39,662 nucleotides of DNA from Sphingobacteriaceae bacterium UBA6709 (GCA_002454425.1 DKIV01000011.1:55150-94811), one strand, 5' to 3'. Counted from the stretch's first letter, positions 25,086 to 35,142 are shown. The notes: generated by a model not told the origin, from the sequence alone. Numbers and translations: made by a program.

Positions 25086-25991
25086 TTATTTAACAATTAT
25101 ATTGAGTTCTTTAATCTTTGAAGCCATCGTCAGCTGGTTAGCATTCGCGGCAACAAATGTTACTTTATACTCTCCGGCCTTCGTAAAGGTATATTGATAA
25201 TCTTTCATCTCATCAAGGATAGACTTAACAGGCAACCCGATATCCGGCGCAACCTTATTAGGAAACAAAGCACCGGAAACGGCCCAGTCCTCGGTATATA
25301 TCAAACTACTGGCAGGAGTAAAATAAATCATCGTAGTGTTGTTTAGCGTCCAGACATTGGCAGGATTCGCAAAGTCAACAGCGATCCACCCCGCATTGGC
25401 GCGAGTAGCAATAGAAAGATTACTGGTCGCGGAAACCTGATTTGTCAAATCGAAATTATAAATACGCCATGTACGCATTGACTTATCAGTATTTGCGTCC
25501 CCAACATACTTAAACGCAAAATACAGGGGTTTACCTTCCTCGATGATATCGGAAATATCGACAAGTCCACTTTCTGTTCTTACACCTACAGCTCCTGCCG
25601 CAGCATTGGCCCAGGTAAAACGACTGCTAATATCAGTCCATGAAGCAGCTTTAAGGTTCTCTGCATCATAGATGCCATTAAAATCCGTAGAACATAAAAG
25701 CTTAAGATTGCCTTGCTGCGATCCGTACAGCACCTGAGTATTCATGCTCAAAGTGAGCTTACCTCCGGAATACTCAGTCCTGTCTTTATACTGATACTCA
25801 CGCCCTTCTTCTCCGGAATAGAACGTAAGCAGATCTGCGTCACCACGTATCTTAAAAGAGACCGTATCGCCAACACCATACGTTTCCTTCTCTATAGAGA
25901 CATCGAACTCCGGAGTGACAACATCATCTTTTGTACAGGCCGAAAAAATCAGGCCTGCAATTCCAATAATAATAAACTTTAGATTTTTCAT
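25086..25991 (-). CDS. DUF5017-type surface lipoprotein of the SusC/D operon
   Basis: A 301-residue lipoprotein with signal peptide and lipobox FSAC, followed by TKDDVVTPE, a charged stretch typical of surface-exposed Bacteroidota lipoproteins. It starts with an Ig/PKD-like beta domain (FDVSIEKETYGVGDTVSFKI), has a central beta domain (LYFAFKYVGDANTDKSMRTW) fitting DUF5017, and ends with another Ig-like strand set (GEYKVTFVAANANQLTMASK). In such operons the gene after SusD usually encodes a surface glycan-binding protein. ATG 25991 is chosen; an ATG four codons upstream (26003) is possible. It follows SusD by 17 bases. Confidence 0.8.
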   Translation of the reverse strand: MKNLKFIIIGIAGLIFSACTKDDVVTPEFDVSIEKETYGVGDTVSFKIRGDADLLTFYSGEEGREYQYKDRTEYSGGKLTLSMNTQVLYGSQQGNLKLLCSTDFNGIYDAENLKAASWTDISSRFTWANAAAGAVGVRTESGLVDISDIIEEGKPLYFAFKYVGDANTDKSMRTWRIYNFDLTNQVSATSNLSIATRANAGWIAVDFANPANVWTLNNTTMIYFTPASSLIYTEDWAVSGALFPNKVAPDIGLPVKSILDEMKDYQYTFTKAGEYKVTFVAANANQLTMASKIKELNIIVK

Positions 25992-26008
25992 CGTTAAATA
26001 CATTTAAG

Positions 26009-27571
26009 TTACCATCCGGGATTCTGAACAGCCTGATTATTGAGTGAAATCTCATTTGACGGAATAGCAAATAAGGTATCCCGGGCAGATACATTCTGTC
26101 CTGAACGAGCCCCATAAGTATAAGTTGTATTTGACGTTGCAATCTCATTAGCAACATTCTTCATGGCGGTTAAAAAGCCCCCCCAACGAATCAGATCAAA
26201 GCGCCGCAATCCCTCATATCCTAGCTCCCAGGATCGTTCCTTGCGAACGGCATCTTTAAAGGATTCATAATCCAATCCCGTGGGTAAGTCTGCCTGGGCT
26301 GCCGTGGCTTTGCCCTGGGTAACCCCATAAGCGCGTTCGCGAACCTGATTGACAGCACTATATGAAGCGGCCGAAGGTCCTTTTTGAACCTCATTATCTG
26401 CTTCAGCAAACATGAGCAACACATCAGAATAACGGAGTAAAGGAAAATTAATAACCGTTGTTCCATTGAACTTCGGTGTAGCAATCTCATATTCACGACG
26501 CCATTTCGCATCACACCGATTATAGATAGCCGTAGACGCATAATAAACTTTCGTGGCATCAGTTGCACTGGTATAATAATAATCATTAATATTCCAGTCA
26601 CGCCGCAAGTCTCCAACACCAAACGAATTGTAATATGAGCGGGTGGTATGCTTTGCCCCATAACTATAACCTATGGCAGTGTTAGAGGTACCAATCCCGT
26701 TGATACTACCAAGCGACCCGTCTTCCCCTTGAGAAGCATTGTAACGACTAAACTCAACCTCCCATATTGACTCCTTATTATCATACCGCTCTGCGCACAT
26801 ATTCTTAAAGACCTGCGTATAGTCTGGATTTAATACGTGAAGTGAATTATTAATAACCATTTCGGCCCATTTACGCGCCTCTGCAAACCGACTAGCATCC
26901 CTTAATGGAGCTCCTGCCATTTTTAGATTCACACGTGCCAATATTCCCCAAATTGCAGACTGACTAACGCGCCCGCTATGATTATAGGCAGAAATAGGCT
27001 TTACCAAAGTTGCCGCTTCCTCCATATCAGCAACAATACGGGCGTAAACATCCTTATAGGGGGTGCGGCTGATGTTTACCATATTAGCAGAGGCTGTAGC
27101 TTCGAGCTTCAACGGAACATCGCCCCAATTACTTACCAGAATAAAATAGTAATAAGCCCTAAGAAACAATGCTTCACCTCTAACTTGATTTTTCACCGCA
27201 TCGGCGACAGAAACAGCATTTCCCATGTTATCAAGCAAACTATTAGCGCGGTTTATACCTTCATATAGCAAGGTCCACGTGGTGTTTAACTTCACGTCGC
27301 CTGGACTATAATTATAAAGACTGACATCTGCTGTCCATGAAGACAGGGCAACAAAACTGTCGTCAGCGACATCCATCTCAAAATAGAGGTACCTGCCATA
27401 GGTACCAGACTTTCCAAGGATATCATAAACCCCAGTAAGCGCATTATTTAACTGAGCTTCGGTTTTGTAATAATTTTCAGGAGCGAGAGAGTCCGTGGGC
27501 ACAAGCTGCAAGAAATCTTTACACGAACTAAAAATTAGAGTCATTAACAGAGCACAAAATATCTTTCTCAT
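26009..27571 (-). CDS. SusD/RagB-type nutrient-binding outer-membrane lipoprotein
   Basis: A 520-residue SusD-like lipoprotein. The signal peptide ends in the lipobox FSSC (Cys17), followed by KDFLQLVPTDSLAPENYYKT, the classical SusD N-terminus. Helical TPR-like segments (ALTGVYDILGKSGT, EALFLRAYYYFILVSNWGDV) and the C-terminal RKERSWELGYEGLRRFDLIRW with final NPGW are family hallmarks. It caps the SusC barrel and binds ligand at the cell surface. It starts 10 bases after the SusC stop. Confidence 0.95.
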   Translation of the reverse strand: MRKIFCALLMTLIFSSCKDFLQLVPTDSLAPENYYKTEAQLNNALTGVYDILGKSGTYGRYLYFEMDVADDSFVALSSWTADVSLYNYSPGDVKLNTTWTLLYEGINRANSLLDNMGNAVSVADAVKNQVRGEALFLRAYYYFILVSNWGDVPLKLEATASANMVNISRTPYKDVYARIVADMEEAATLVKPISAYNHSGRVSQSAIWGILARVNLKMAGAPLRDASRFAEARKWAEMVINNSLHVLNPDYTQVFKNMCAERYDNKESIWEVEFSRYNASQGEDGSLGSINGIGTSNTAIGYSYGAKHTTRSYYNSFGVGDLRRDWNINDYYYTSATDATKVYYASTAIYNRCDAKWRREYEIATPKFNGTTVINFPLLRYSDVLLMFAEADNEVQKGPSAASYSAVNQVRERAYGVTQGKATAAQADLPTGLDYESFKDAVRKERSWELGYEGLRRFDLIRWGGFLTAMKNVANEIATSNTTYTYGARSGQNVSARDTLFAIPSNEISLNNQAVQNPGW

Positions 27572-27581
27572 AACAATCTGA

Positions 27582-30500
27582 TTAGAGGGTAGCTTTCAGT
27601 CCAAAAACAATTGTTCTCGCACGCGGATAGGCTGAATAGTCAAATCCTGGCGTAAGCGCTGAGTTACGCACCGACACTTCGGGATCGTATCCGGAGTAAC
27701 TGGTCCAGGTGTATAAGTTCTGAGCCGTAACGTACACCCGCAGGGCACTCATCTTAATGCTTTTAATAGTTGCACTGGGAAGGTTATATCCCAAAGAAAC
27801 TGTTTTCAGCCTAAGAAATGATCCGTCTTCAATAAACCTTGACGAGTAAGTTTTAAGAGTAGAGCCCTTGGCAGCAGGAATATCAGAATCCTGATTCTCC
27901 GGTGACCAGCGATTGGCGTAAGCGGCAAACTGATTAGTATTATACAGATTCCCGGACTCGAGCATGATACGGTTCGCATTCAGAATATCATTACCGTATG
28001 ACCACTGAAAGAACACACTAAGGTCAAAACCCTTATAACTGAAGTTATTATTGAAACCTCCTATATGTTTTGGATTCGGATTGCCAATTACTACTTTATC
28101 AGCTTCTGTAATCAACAAATCCCCGTTAAGATCTTTATACTTAGAGTCGCCAGGCAAAATTGTCGATCTCGATTCTCCATTTGCTGTAACATTTGCCTTA
28201 AGGACATAATTACTTCCCACCTGATCAAAATCACCATATCCATAAACGCCATCATAAACATGTCCATAAAACATGGCTATAGGCTGGTTAATACGGGCTA
28301 TATATGGAAAGATATTAATCCAGTCGTCTCCCCAGTATTGAGAGGTCAGCATGTATCGCTGGTTCTCGGCGAGCGACAGTACTTTATTACGATTAAAAGA
28401 AATATTAAAGTCTGCTGACCAACGGAATTTCTTATCAAATGGAACCACGGAAAGTTGAAACTCAAGTCCTTCATTTCTAACTTTTCCAATATTCTTTGTT
28501 GCGGCAGCATAACCTGCTGATGGAGGCAAATCTGCGTTCAGCAGTAAATCGTCTGTATTCTTACGATAAACATCAAACGTAAAGCTGATCCGATCCTTTA
28601 AAAAACCAAGATCTATCCCCAGGTCCGTTGCATAAGTGGGTTCCCATTTTAAATTCCTGTTTCCAAGACTACTGAGGTACGTACCCGCATTGTAAGTATT
28701 CCCGAACATATACCCCGACGTGGTGGATATATTCAAACCCGCGTATGAGGCAAAGTTACCTACACCGTTATTGCCTGTCGCCCCCCAGGAGGTTCTCACC
28801 TTAGCATTTGAAATAAAAGAAAGCTTCTTCATAAATTTCTCAGATGAAAGTCTCCATGCAAAGGCTGCCGAAGGGAAATACCCCCACACGTTTCCATCCT
28901 GAAATCTAGTAGAACCGTCAGCTCTTAAACTGGCGGTAAAGAGATATCTGGAATTAAACGTATAGTTCGCGCGCCCCAGAAAAGACATCATCCGCCACTT
29001 AGTACTAGATGCTCCTATAGCATATGGCGTTCCTTCGTCCAGCCCATTCAGACCGAGCACCTCATTAGGAAGCAGCGTCGCATAACCTGAAAAGTTTTCA
29101 CTCAACCCCGACTCTACCGTCATACCCGCCACAACATTTAAGCTATGCTTACGACTTATCTTTTTATCATATGTCAATGTATTTGTATTCATCCAGTTCG
29201 ATGATTCATAATAATATTTCCCTCCGGCAACACCGTAACTTCCTGTCACCGCAGATCTTGATAAGGGACCATTAAAGACATCATAACGTCTTAATCCTTT
29301 CGTATAACTACCGGCAACCCGAAGCTTCAGATCTTTAGTAAATGCGTACTCTGCAAAACCATTAGCCAACACACTATTGCTAAAAGTCTCACGTAGCTCT
29401 TCCCGGGTAGTTAGCAGGGGATTATAGCGATAATCCGGAGCTTCATTATCTGCACCCTCATTTAAAAGATCCTCATCTCCCGACACCTCCACAGGCCTGT
29501 AAGCCCATACCGCATATAATAGGTTAATGGTATTGCTATAATTTGAGGAGGATGTTGGTGCTCCAAACATTTTAGTATTTGAAAAAGTGGCATTCAAACC
29601 GACTTTTAACTTATCTGATACTGTTTGATCAAGACTAAAACGTCCTTGCACCCTATTAAATCCTGAGTTCAGAATTATACCGTCCTGACCCAGATACGAC
29701 ATCGAGGCACTATAGCGGGTTTGGTTGCTGCCCCCGCTAAGGGAAACGTAGTGACTTTGCATGGGAGCCTTCCTGGATACCTGATCCTCCCAGTTGATGC
29801 CGGAAACATTTTTATAGGAATCCAGATTCAACTGACCATTCAGAAAATAAAAGCTTTGGGTACGCACCGGATCAATTTCATTCTGAAGCTTCACAAATTC
29901 ATATGGATTTAATACATCCATCCGGTTCTTGTTCTCCTGCTGCCCATAATATCCATTATATGTTATTATAGGACGTCCCATTTTTCCTCGCTTCGTGGTA
30001 ACAATAATAACCCCATTAGCACCTCGCGCGCCAAAAATCGCCGTAGCTGAGGCATCTTTCAATACATCTATCGACTCTATATCATTGGGATCTATTGTAT
30101 TGATCGGATTCACCACCATATCCTTAGCATTCTCCATCGGAAATCCATCAATAACAAAGAGTGGCGAATTATTACCTGTAATCGAATTGCTTCCGCGAAT
30201 CACGATATTAATATCTGACCCCGGCTGGCCTTCTGAAGAATTTACCTGCACTCCGGCCACTCGGCCCGCCAGAGCCTCATCGAAAGACTTTACAGGAGCC
30301 TTTACCAGATCCTCTACAGAAACGGTACCCACCGAACCAGTGAGGTCCGTCTTACGAACCGTACCATATCCGATATCTACCACCGCTTCCTGAAGTGTTG
30401 TAGATGACATTTTAAGAGTCACATTGAGCACCTGCGAACCAGCAGGAACAAGTAGCTCCTGATTTTGAAATCCGATGAAAGAAAATACGAGAACACGATC

Positions 30501-30725
30501 GTTAGGGCCAACGGCAATGGTAAAGGTTCCTGAGGAAGACGTGACAACACCCTTGCCCGTCCCCTTAATCTTTACAGAAACTCCCATTAGCGCCTCCCCT
30601 GACTCATCTTTAACTAGCCCTCGCAAGGTTTTGGTCTGAGCCTGAACATACTCAGGCAGGCACAATGCAGATAGCAACAGCAAAACAAGGCTCGTCACTA
30701 TCTTCCAGTGAGTTAATTTTTGCAT
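27582..30725 (-). CDS. SusC/RagA-type TonB-linked outer-membrane transporter
   Basis: A 1047-residue transporter. Signal peptide (cut near VQAQT), carboxypeptidase-D-regulatory-like domain (about 32-115, LRGLVKDESGEALMGVSVKI), plug domain (about 120-235, with SFDEALAGRVAGVQV, INIVIRGSNSITGNNSPLFV and GANGVIIVTTKRGK, a conserved SusC signature), then a large barrel ending GLKATL. It imports the glycan with its SusD partner and the TonB complex. In the operon it follows the FAD oxidoreductase gene by 15 bases. No STN domain is visible, so anti-sigma signalling through it is unlikely. Confidence 0.96.
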   Translation of the reverse strand: MQKLTHWKIVTSLVLLLLSALCLPEYVQAQTKTLRGLVKDESGEALMGVSVKIKGTGKGVVTSSSGTFTIAVGPNDRVLVFSFIGFQNQELLVPAGSQVLNVTLKMSSTTLQEAVVDIGYGTVRKTDLTGSVGTVSVEDLVKAPVKSFDEALAGRVAGVQVNSSEGQPGSDINIVIRGSNSITGNNSPLFVIDGFPMENAKDMVVNPINTIDPNDIESIDVLKDASATAIFGARGANGVIIVTTKRGKMGRPIITYNGYYGQQENKNRMDVLNPYEFVKLQNEIDPVRTQSFYFLNGQLNLDSYKNVSGINWEDQVSRKAPMQSHYVSLSGGSNQTRYSASMSYLGQDGIILNSGFNRVQGRFSLDQTVSDKLKVGLNATFSNTKMFGAPTSSSNYSNTINLLYAVWAYRPVEVSGDEDLLNEGADNEAPDYRYNPLLTTREELRETFSNSVLANGFAEYAFTKDLKLRVAGSYTKGLRRYDVFNGPLSRSAVTGSYGVAGGKYYYESSNWMNTNTLTYDKKISRKHSLNVVAGMTVESGLSENFSGYATLLPNEVLGLNGLDEGTPYAIGASSTKWRMMSFLGRANYTFNSRYLFTASLRADGSTRFQDGNVWGYFPSAAFAWRLSSEKFMKKLSFISNAKVRTSWGATGNNGVGNFASYAGLNISTTSGYMFGNTYNAGTYLSSLGNRNLKWEPTYATDLGIDLGFLKDRISFTFDVYRKNTDDLLLNADLPPSAGYAAATKNIGKVRNEGLEFQLSVVPFDKKFRWSADFNISFNRNKVLSLAENQRYMLTSQYWGDDWINIFPYIARINQPIAMFYGHVYDGVYGYGDFDQVGSNYVLKANVTANGESRSTILPGDSKYKDLNGDLLITEADKVVIGNPNPKHIGGFNNNFSYKGFDLSVFFQWSYGNDILNANRIMLESGNLYNTNQFAAYANRWSPENQDSDIPAAKGSTLKTYSSRFIEDGSFLRLKTVSLGYNLPSATIKSIKMSALRVYVTAQNLYTWTSYSGYDPEVSVRNSALTPGFDYSAYPRARTIVFGLKATL

Positions 30726-30740
30726 AGTCAGTATTTATAG

Positions 30741-32621
30741 TTATTGGTTTACAGATTTAAGTTCATTACGTAGCGCTCCAGAGAAATCAATATCATGATT
30801 GAAGGGCTGTAGCAACTTATCAATTACTACAGCGATCGTAGCACGATCAAGCACCTCGCCTTCAGCCGAAACAGCACTAAGCTTTCTGCCCGCCACCAGC
30901 TGTTGAACATTTACCGCCTTAATCTCAGGCTTTATGACATTAAGAACCTTAATCAAAAAATCCAGCGTAACCAATGAGCCATCGCCAGTCACATCTTCCG
31001 GCAGCGGATAGTAGCCTCGCAAGCCGGCAAGCAAATCAAACTGACTAACGGGAAGCTCCGGATAGAACCAGGTTTGATTCGCCCACTTATATGCAATTCC
31101 GTATCCCTTCATAATCCCGGTGCATCCTACCCGCTGAATCGACTGAAAATCAGCACTCTCCGAGGTCACATCGAGAAAAGGCATCAGGTAAACTTTAGAA
31201 TCCAATAAGCTTTGCTGAACTTCACGAATATTAACTTCAGCTGGGGAGGTATTATTTTTCAAACATACCGCTGCTAAAGCTCCTGCGGCCTGGCCCACTC
31301 CCAGTACTACCGGCTGCAATCGAGTGGCACCCGCAACGATATTTGTAACGCTTATACTTTTCTCTGCAATGATAATTCCGTCCTGATTTTCTGAAACAAG
31401 CGCACCTAAAGGAACATTATAGGAAGGCACCTTAATTTTCACAAATTCGATCTCCGGAGCTTCCGGATTCTTCAAATGATGATGATCTATCGGATAATCA
31501 CCCACCGCTATTCCCGATCTATATAAAGCCATCGAACTGTTATAGGGATCACGAACCTCATTCAACGTCAGTGTAACTTTACCTTTAAGACGACGCGACT
31601 CACGATGATAAGGCAACATTGGCAAGTGGTCTCTCGTTGGAAATTCATCGTCAGCAAGGCCTAGATTTTTGAACCCTAGTACAGTCTGCAAATAATACAC
31701 GAACGACAAGGTATGTTCCTTTGCTTTGTCGAGCTCCTTTTTACGATCAGCTTCTGTTAATTCAACGATGTTCAGGTAGATATCATTTCCACATTTTGGC
31801 CAGTTGATCATATACTTTCCATTGGGAAGCTTTCCGTAGTTCAACATGGCCTGACAATCCATTTTCGAAGTCACTGCAACTGACGAGGGATCCGCAACAT
31901 CACAGGATCCACGAAACAGCTCAGGATTATAACCCTTAGGCTTAGCAATCGTCTTATCAGCCTTAGGCCCGAAATCTTTCAGAACAGCCACATAAGTCAT
32001 ATCCTGAATAATATCATTCGCCTGCGGTGGAGCAAATTCTTCGCCGGTATCCTTGCGGCTATCCATACCCAGGCGATAGGGAATATTTAACGAACTCATT
32101 ACGTCGCCTAGCTCTGTAGCATCAATAATCAGTTTGGCTCTGATACTCATAACTTTATTCTTTTTACGAACCCGTACCAACCAAGATTTCCCGTTCCTGA
32201 CTGCTGACAGGAACTTAGTATGATACCAAACCTCCGCGCCAGCGTGCCTAACGAGATCTTTAAAAACCTTATCTCCATAAGAAGGCTCGAACAACGTATT
32301 ACTAACCCAACCTGTTTCTACGGCCGATGGCCCACCATAATGATTATATAGCTTTTGACGAAACTCCGCCCATAATCCAGAAGGAAGACGATGATTCCCA
32401 TCAATTGCAGAAACGCCGGCGGAGGTCAGCATACCACCGAGCCATGGCCCTTCTTCAAGTAAAACCGTTGTAACACCCATACGGGAAGCCTGTATAGCGG
32501 CAGTTGAACCACTAGCGCCCCCTCCTACGATGAGTAATTCTGTACTTAACTGGGCAACCACACCGCGCGGAAGCGCTGCCAGCAAAAACAACAAACAAGA
32601 AAAATGTAAGATTCTATTCAT
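30741..32621 (-). CDS. Exported FAD-dependent oxidoreductase with SLH-like C-terminus
   Basis: A 626-residue protein with signal peptide (cut near VVAQ). Residues 29-60 form the Rossmann dinucleotide fold (LLIVGGGASGSTAAIQA, Gly33-Gly38) and LLEEGPWLGGMLTSAG fits the FAD_oxidored (pfam12831-type) family. The second FAD segment is near TNIVAGATRLQPVVLGVGQA. From about residue 482 the protein has repeats like S-layer homology modules (FLDVTSESADFQSIQ, GIMKGYG), a dockerin-like calcium loop DVTGDGSLVTLD at 543-554, and a last helix near VLDRATIAVVIDKLLQPF. It probably oxidises a sugar or glycan in the periplasm or on the surface. It starts 7 bases after the phosphodiester glycosidase stop. The substrate is not known. 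Confidence 0.87.
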   Translation of the reverse strand: MNRILHFSCLLFLLAALPRGVVAQLSTELLIVGGGASGSTAAIQASRMGVTTVLLEEGPWLGGMLTSAGVSAIDGNHRLPSGLWAEFRQKLYNHYGGPSAVETGWVSNTLFEPSYGDKVFKDLVRHAGAEVWYHTKFLSAVRNGKSWLVRVRKKNKVMSIRAKLIIDATELGDVMSSLNIPYRLGMDSRKDTGEEFAPPQANDIIQDMTYVAVLKDFGPKADKTIAKPKGYNPELFRGSCDVADPSSVAVTSKMDCQAMLNYGKLPNGKYMINWPKCGNDIYLNIVELTEADRKKELDKAKEHTLSFVYYLQTVLGFKNLGLADDEFPTRDHLPMLPYHRESRRLKGKVTLTLNEVRDPYNSSMALYRSGIAVGDYPIDHHHLKNPEAPEIEFVKIKVPSYNVPLGALVSENQDGIIIAEKSISVTNIVAGATRLQPVVLGVGQAAGALAAVCLKNNTSPAEVNIREVQQSLLDSKVYLMPFLDVTSESADFQSIQRVGCTGIMKGYGIAYKWANQTWFYPELPVSQFDLLAGLRGYYPLPEDVTGDGSLVTLDFLIKVLNVIKPEIKAVNVQQLVAGRKLSAVSAEGEVLDRATIAVVIDKLLQPFNHDIDFSGALRNELKSVNQ

Positions 32622-32628
32622 AGGCCTA

Positions 32629-33672
32629 TTACTTTTTTAAAATTATTGCAGACATTATTCCTCTTGCTGAATTTCCGGACGGCGAGATCACCTCTTCTTC
32701 TCCGACCACCATGCTGGTAGAGCCTCCTCCATCAAGATTTAAAGCCGCCTTACAACGCAATGACAACATAAGCTCCGCCAATCCTTGCAAGTCAACGCCG
32801 GTATTTCCTGTCACGTCATCGCCCTGTACCGCCACCAATAAAACCTTACCGTCCGCGGTATAACCAATAGCCGATCTTGCACGTCGTGAATCATTATCTA
32901 TGTTTATCAATTCCTCATCGGCCGTAATCCGCACCTGCCCATCGTAAACTAAAACAGGAGAACCACCAATCGCGTTCAGAACATCCCAGGACACACCATT
33001 AGCAGGATACAAAACACCGGGCTTAGTCCGGACGCCACCAGCAGGGGTATTTAAAGACGGATGGGGATAAGCAAACAACCTACCGTCATCAAGCGTATAA
33101 ACCCACTTGATTTCCGGAACACCAGAACTTGAAATACCAAAAGCCCCGCGTGTCGGATAATACGTATCGCTAATTCCGTTTACTACCCTATTAAGACTTC
33201 GGATATTATCAGACATTAATCTGCCACCGCTCTTAACAAGGCTATAAGAAACATTACTACCAAAATATCCACCATTTATTGCTGCAATTTTGCCAGACTG
33301 CTCTTTATAGATTTCTGCCAAAGTCTTATTTCTCGTAACCAATACCGGGTTAAATGAAACTCTCAGGGGATCAATAGCTAAACAGGCAGCCTTAAAAGAA
33401 TTATCGTCATTTCGGTTTAATAGATATAGTTCGAGTCCATAAATCTTCCTATTCCCTGGCAAATCGCTTTTCCTCCATCCGACGGGACTTTCAATCACAG
33501 GAGTTGTATCTACCGCCCCTACAGGCAATTCAGGACGGATAGTCTGAATCGAACTCTTAGAACATGAAAAAAGAATTGCTGGCAACATGAAAGCGCAAGC
33601 CCCAGCCCCCAATCGACCAACTACCAGAAACTGATAGCAAGCAAAAACGAAGTTTAATCTGGTAGATCCCAT
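32629..33672 (-). CDS. Phosphodiester glycosidase (NAGPA domain) lipoprotein
   Basis: A 347-residue protein. The N-terminus is long and hydrophobic, ending in a likely lipobox ILFSC (Cys37). The NAGPA catalytic domain follows: AAINGGYFG near residue 131, a central GGVRTKPGVLY, NAIGGSPVLVYDG, and LNLDGGGSTSMVV (Asp314), the signature of the human uncovering enzyme that frees mannose-6-phosphate by removing GlcNAc from a GlcNAc-1-phosphodiester. The expected reaction is cleavage of a sugar-1-phosphodiester. It is the first gene of the SusC/D operon, so it likely defines the chemistry of the locus. A terminator for the upstream gene lies at 33892-33931. Confidence 0.9.
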   Translation of the reverse strand: MGSTRLNFVFACYQFLVVGRLGAGACAFMLPAILFSCSKSSIQTIRPELPVGAVDTTPVIESPVGWRKSDLPGNRKIYGLELYLLNRNDDNSFKAACLAIDPLRVSFNPVLVTRNKTLAEIYKEQSGKIAAINGGYFGSNVSYSLVKSGGRLMSDNIRSLNRVVNGISDTYYPTRGAFGISSSGVPEIKWVYTLDDGRLFAYPHPSLNTPAGGVRTKPGVLYPANGVSWDVLNAIGGSPVLVYDGQVRITADEELINIDNDSRRARSAIGYTADGKVLLVAVQGDDVTGNTGVDLQGLAELMLSLRCKAALNLDGGGSTSMVVGEEEVISPSGNSARGIMSAIILKK

Positions 33673-33891
33673 GTGAGTATTTTATCTTTTTTACCAAGCG
33701 TCCTCAACAACACCCTTTACATGCTCGCACCGCCCTATTTATAAAGCAATTAAAGACTTTTTAAAGACAAAAACAAGCTTTTTATTAATTTTTTTAAAAA
33801 ACAACCCATTACATATTTAATTTTATAAATAAAAAGAGCATTTTAAGCGTACAAAAGACACCAATAGTCTAAAAAAATAAAAAAACAGCCA

Positions 33892-33931
33892 TAAAAAAAG
33901 CCCAAATCGCAACCAAACACGATCCGGGCTT
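33892..33931 (-). terminator. Rho-independent terminator (minus strand)
   Basis: On the minus strand AAGCCC-GG-ATCG pairs with CGAT-TT-GGGCTT around a 10-base loop, followed by a run of seven T. The two 2-base mismatches form an internal loop. It ends the gene at 33952 and separates it from the phosphodiester glycosidase operon. Confidence 0.9.
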
Positions 33932-33951
33932 AAAAAAACATGAGATTTAAT

Positions 33952-35142
33952 CTATTTCATATCAATTGGAACCAATACCAACGGCATTGGCAAACAGGAC
34001 GCACCAGGCGGAGAGTAGGTCAACGACAATACCTGCTCGCGACCATCTGAAGCCGGCGGAAAAATCTGAATAACAACAGCTTCCGGAGCCCCTTTTGTAA
34101 CCAGACGATCTGAGGGAATTTGAATAATCCCGCCCTTATGCAAGCCATCACTAACAACCATAGAGGCAGCCATACCACTACACCATTTACTATCAGCCGC
34201 CCTTGGATTCCAGGTCACCAAAGCAAGCCCCCTCCCATCACCACTCTTCCACTTAACATCAATTGAATACATAACGCCGTAATTTCCGGCAAGCTTAGCT
34301 TGCTGACCTGTAGCACTATCATACCCTAACACCCACGGGTCAATTTTTCCATCTGCCAGCATTAACTGAGCAACACCATCCTTCGTATCCAATACCCCTT
34401 TACTGGTAACTTTATAATTAGAAACCCCAAACAAACCACGCCCAGCGTTACTATGCCTACTATCTATCACCTTGGGATTGCGCTCATATGCGGCAATTGT
34501 TGATTCACCTGGCGCGGTCTGCACCACCCCAATCTCACCTGGCTGATCTACCACAAACTCATAAAGCCCATGAACAAGCTCATTATACTTAACAATATTC
34601 CGTTCCAATCTGCTATCTAAAATCTCAGACTTCCCCGGCGCGATCAACCGAACTTTATCCTCTGCTTTAGAAGCGAAATAATCCGCCAGCCCTTGCTTTC
34701 CTATCTGAAAATAGTTACCACTTGGCTTTTGCGATGAATACTTCAACATGCGCAAATGCATCGTGAAACTCCCCGTGTTTTTTATTACTACCGAAATCTT
34801 ACGATCCATATTAGCGGGCTCCATAACACCATTTACGTTATAAACATACAACCGAACCGAACCCGGCTGCACCTGCTCTCTGATTGCCACGGCTTCCGGA
34901 ACTCGTATATACTCAGGATCATCGGAAATAATAAATTGCGGTCCAGCCATAACCTGCTTCTCGTAAGGAATCAACTTAAAGTCTTCCCTCAAAAAACCCG
35001 GAACATTAACAACACTGCCTTGTTTAGCCTTACCAAACAACCCGGAATATTCAGAAGAAAGAGACTGAGCAGATACTAATCCGCTAAAACAGGCGCAAAA
35101 TAAAGAAGCACAAACAACACTTTTATACATAAAAACGCTCAT
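33952..35142 (-). CDS. Exported protein of unknown family
   Basis: A 396-residue protein with signal peptide (cut near LVSAQS). I cannot name a family. It looks like two or three beta-sandwich domains: GSVRLYVYNVNGVMEPANMD, ISVVIKNTGSFTMHLRMLKY, VHGLYEFVVDQPGEIGVVQT. Later it has AGRGLFGVSNY, DGRGLALVTWNP and EAVVIQIFPP, ending with LTYSPPGASCLPMPLVLVPI. I recall similar proteins in Paenibacillus-like Firmicutes, sometimes near phosphodiester glycosidases, but that is memory, not a search. It follows the esterase by 41 bases and ends in a strong terminator just before the phosphodiester glycosidase, so it probably belongs to the same glycan function, maybe as a binding or remodelling protein. 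An alternative start is the Met at codon 5. Confidence 0.75.
   Translation of the reverse strand: MSVFMYKSVVCASLFCACFSGLVSAQSLSSEYSGLFGKAKQGSVVNVPGFLREDFKLIPYEKQVMAGPQFIISDDPEYIRVPEAVAIREQVQPGSVRLYVYNVNGVMEPANMDRKISVVIKNTGSFTMHLRMLKYSSQKPSGNYFQIGKQGLADYFASKAEDKVRLIAPGKSEILDSRLERNIVKYNELVHGLYEFVVDQPGEIGVVQTAPGESTIAAYERNPKVIDSRHSNAGRGLFGVSNYKVTSKGVLDTKDGVAQLMLADGKIDPWVLGYDSATGQQAKLAGNYGVMYSIDVKWKSGDGRGLALVTWNPRAADSKWCSGMAASMVVSDGLHKGGIIQIPSDRLVTKGAPEAVVIQIFPPASDGREQVLSLTYSPPGASCLPMPLVLVPIDMK

Noticed and set aside
33814..33831. Third ROK operator upstream of the phosphodiester glycosidase gene
   Set aside because: One half (ATTTTATAAA) matches site A exactly, but the other half does not and the area is very AT-rich; too weak to call.
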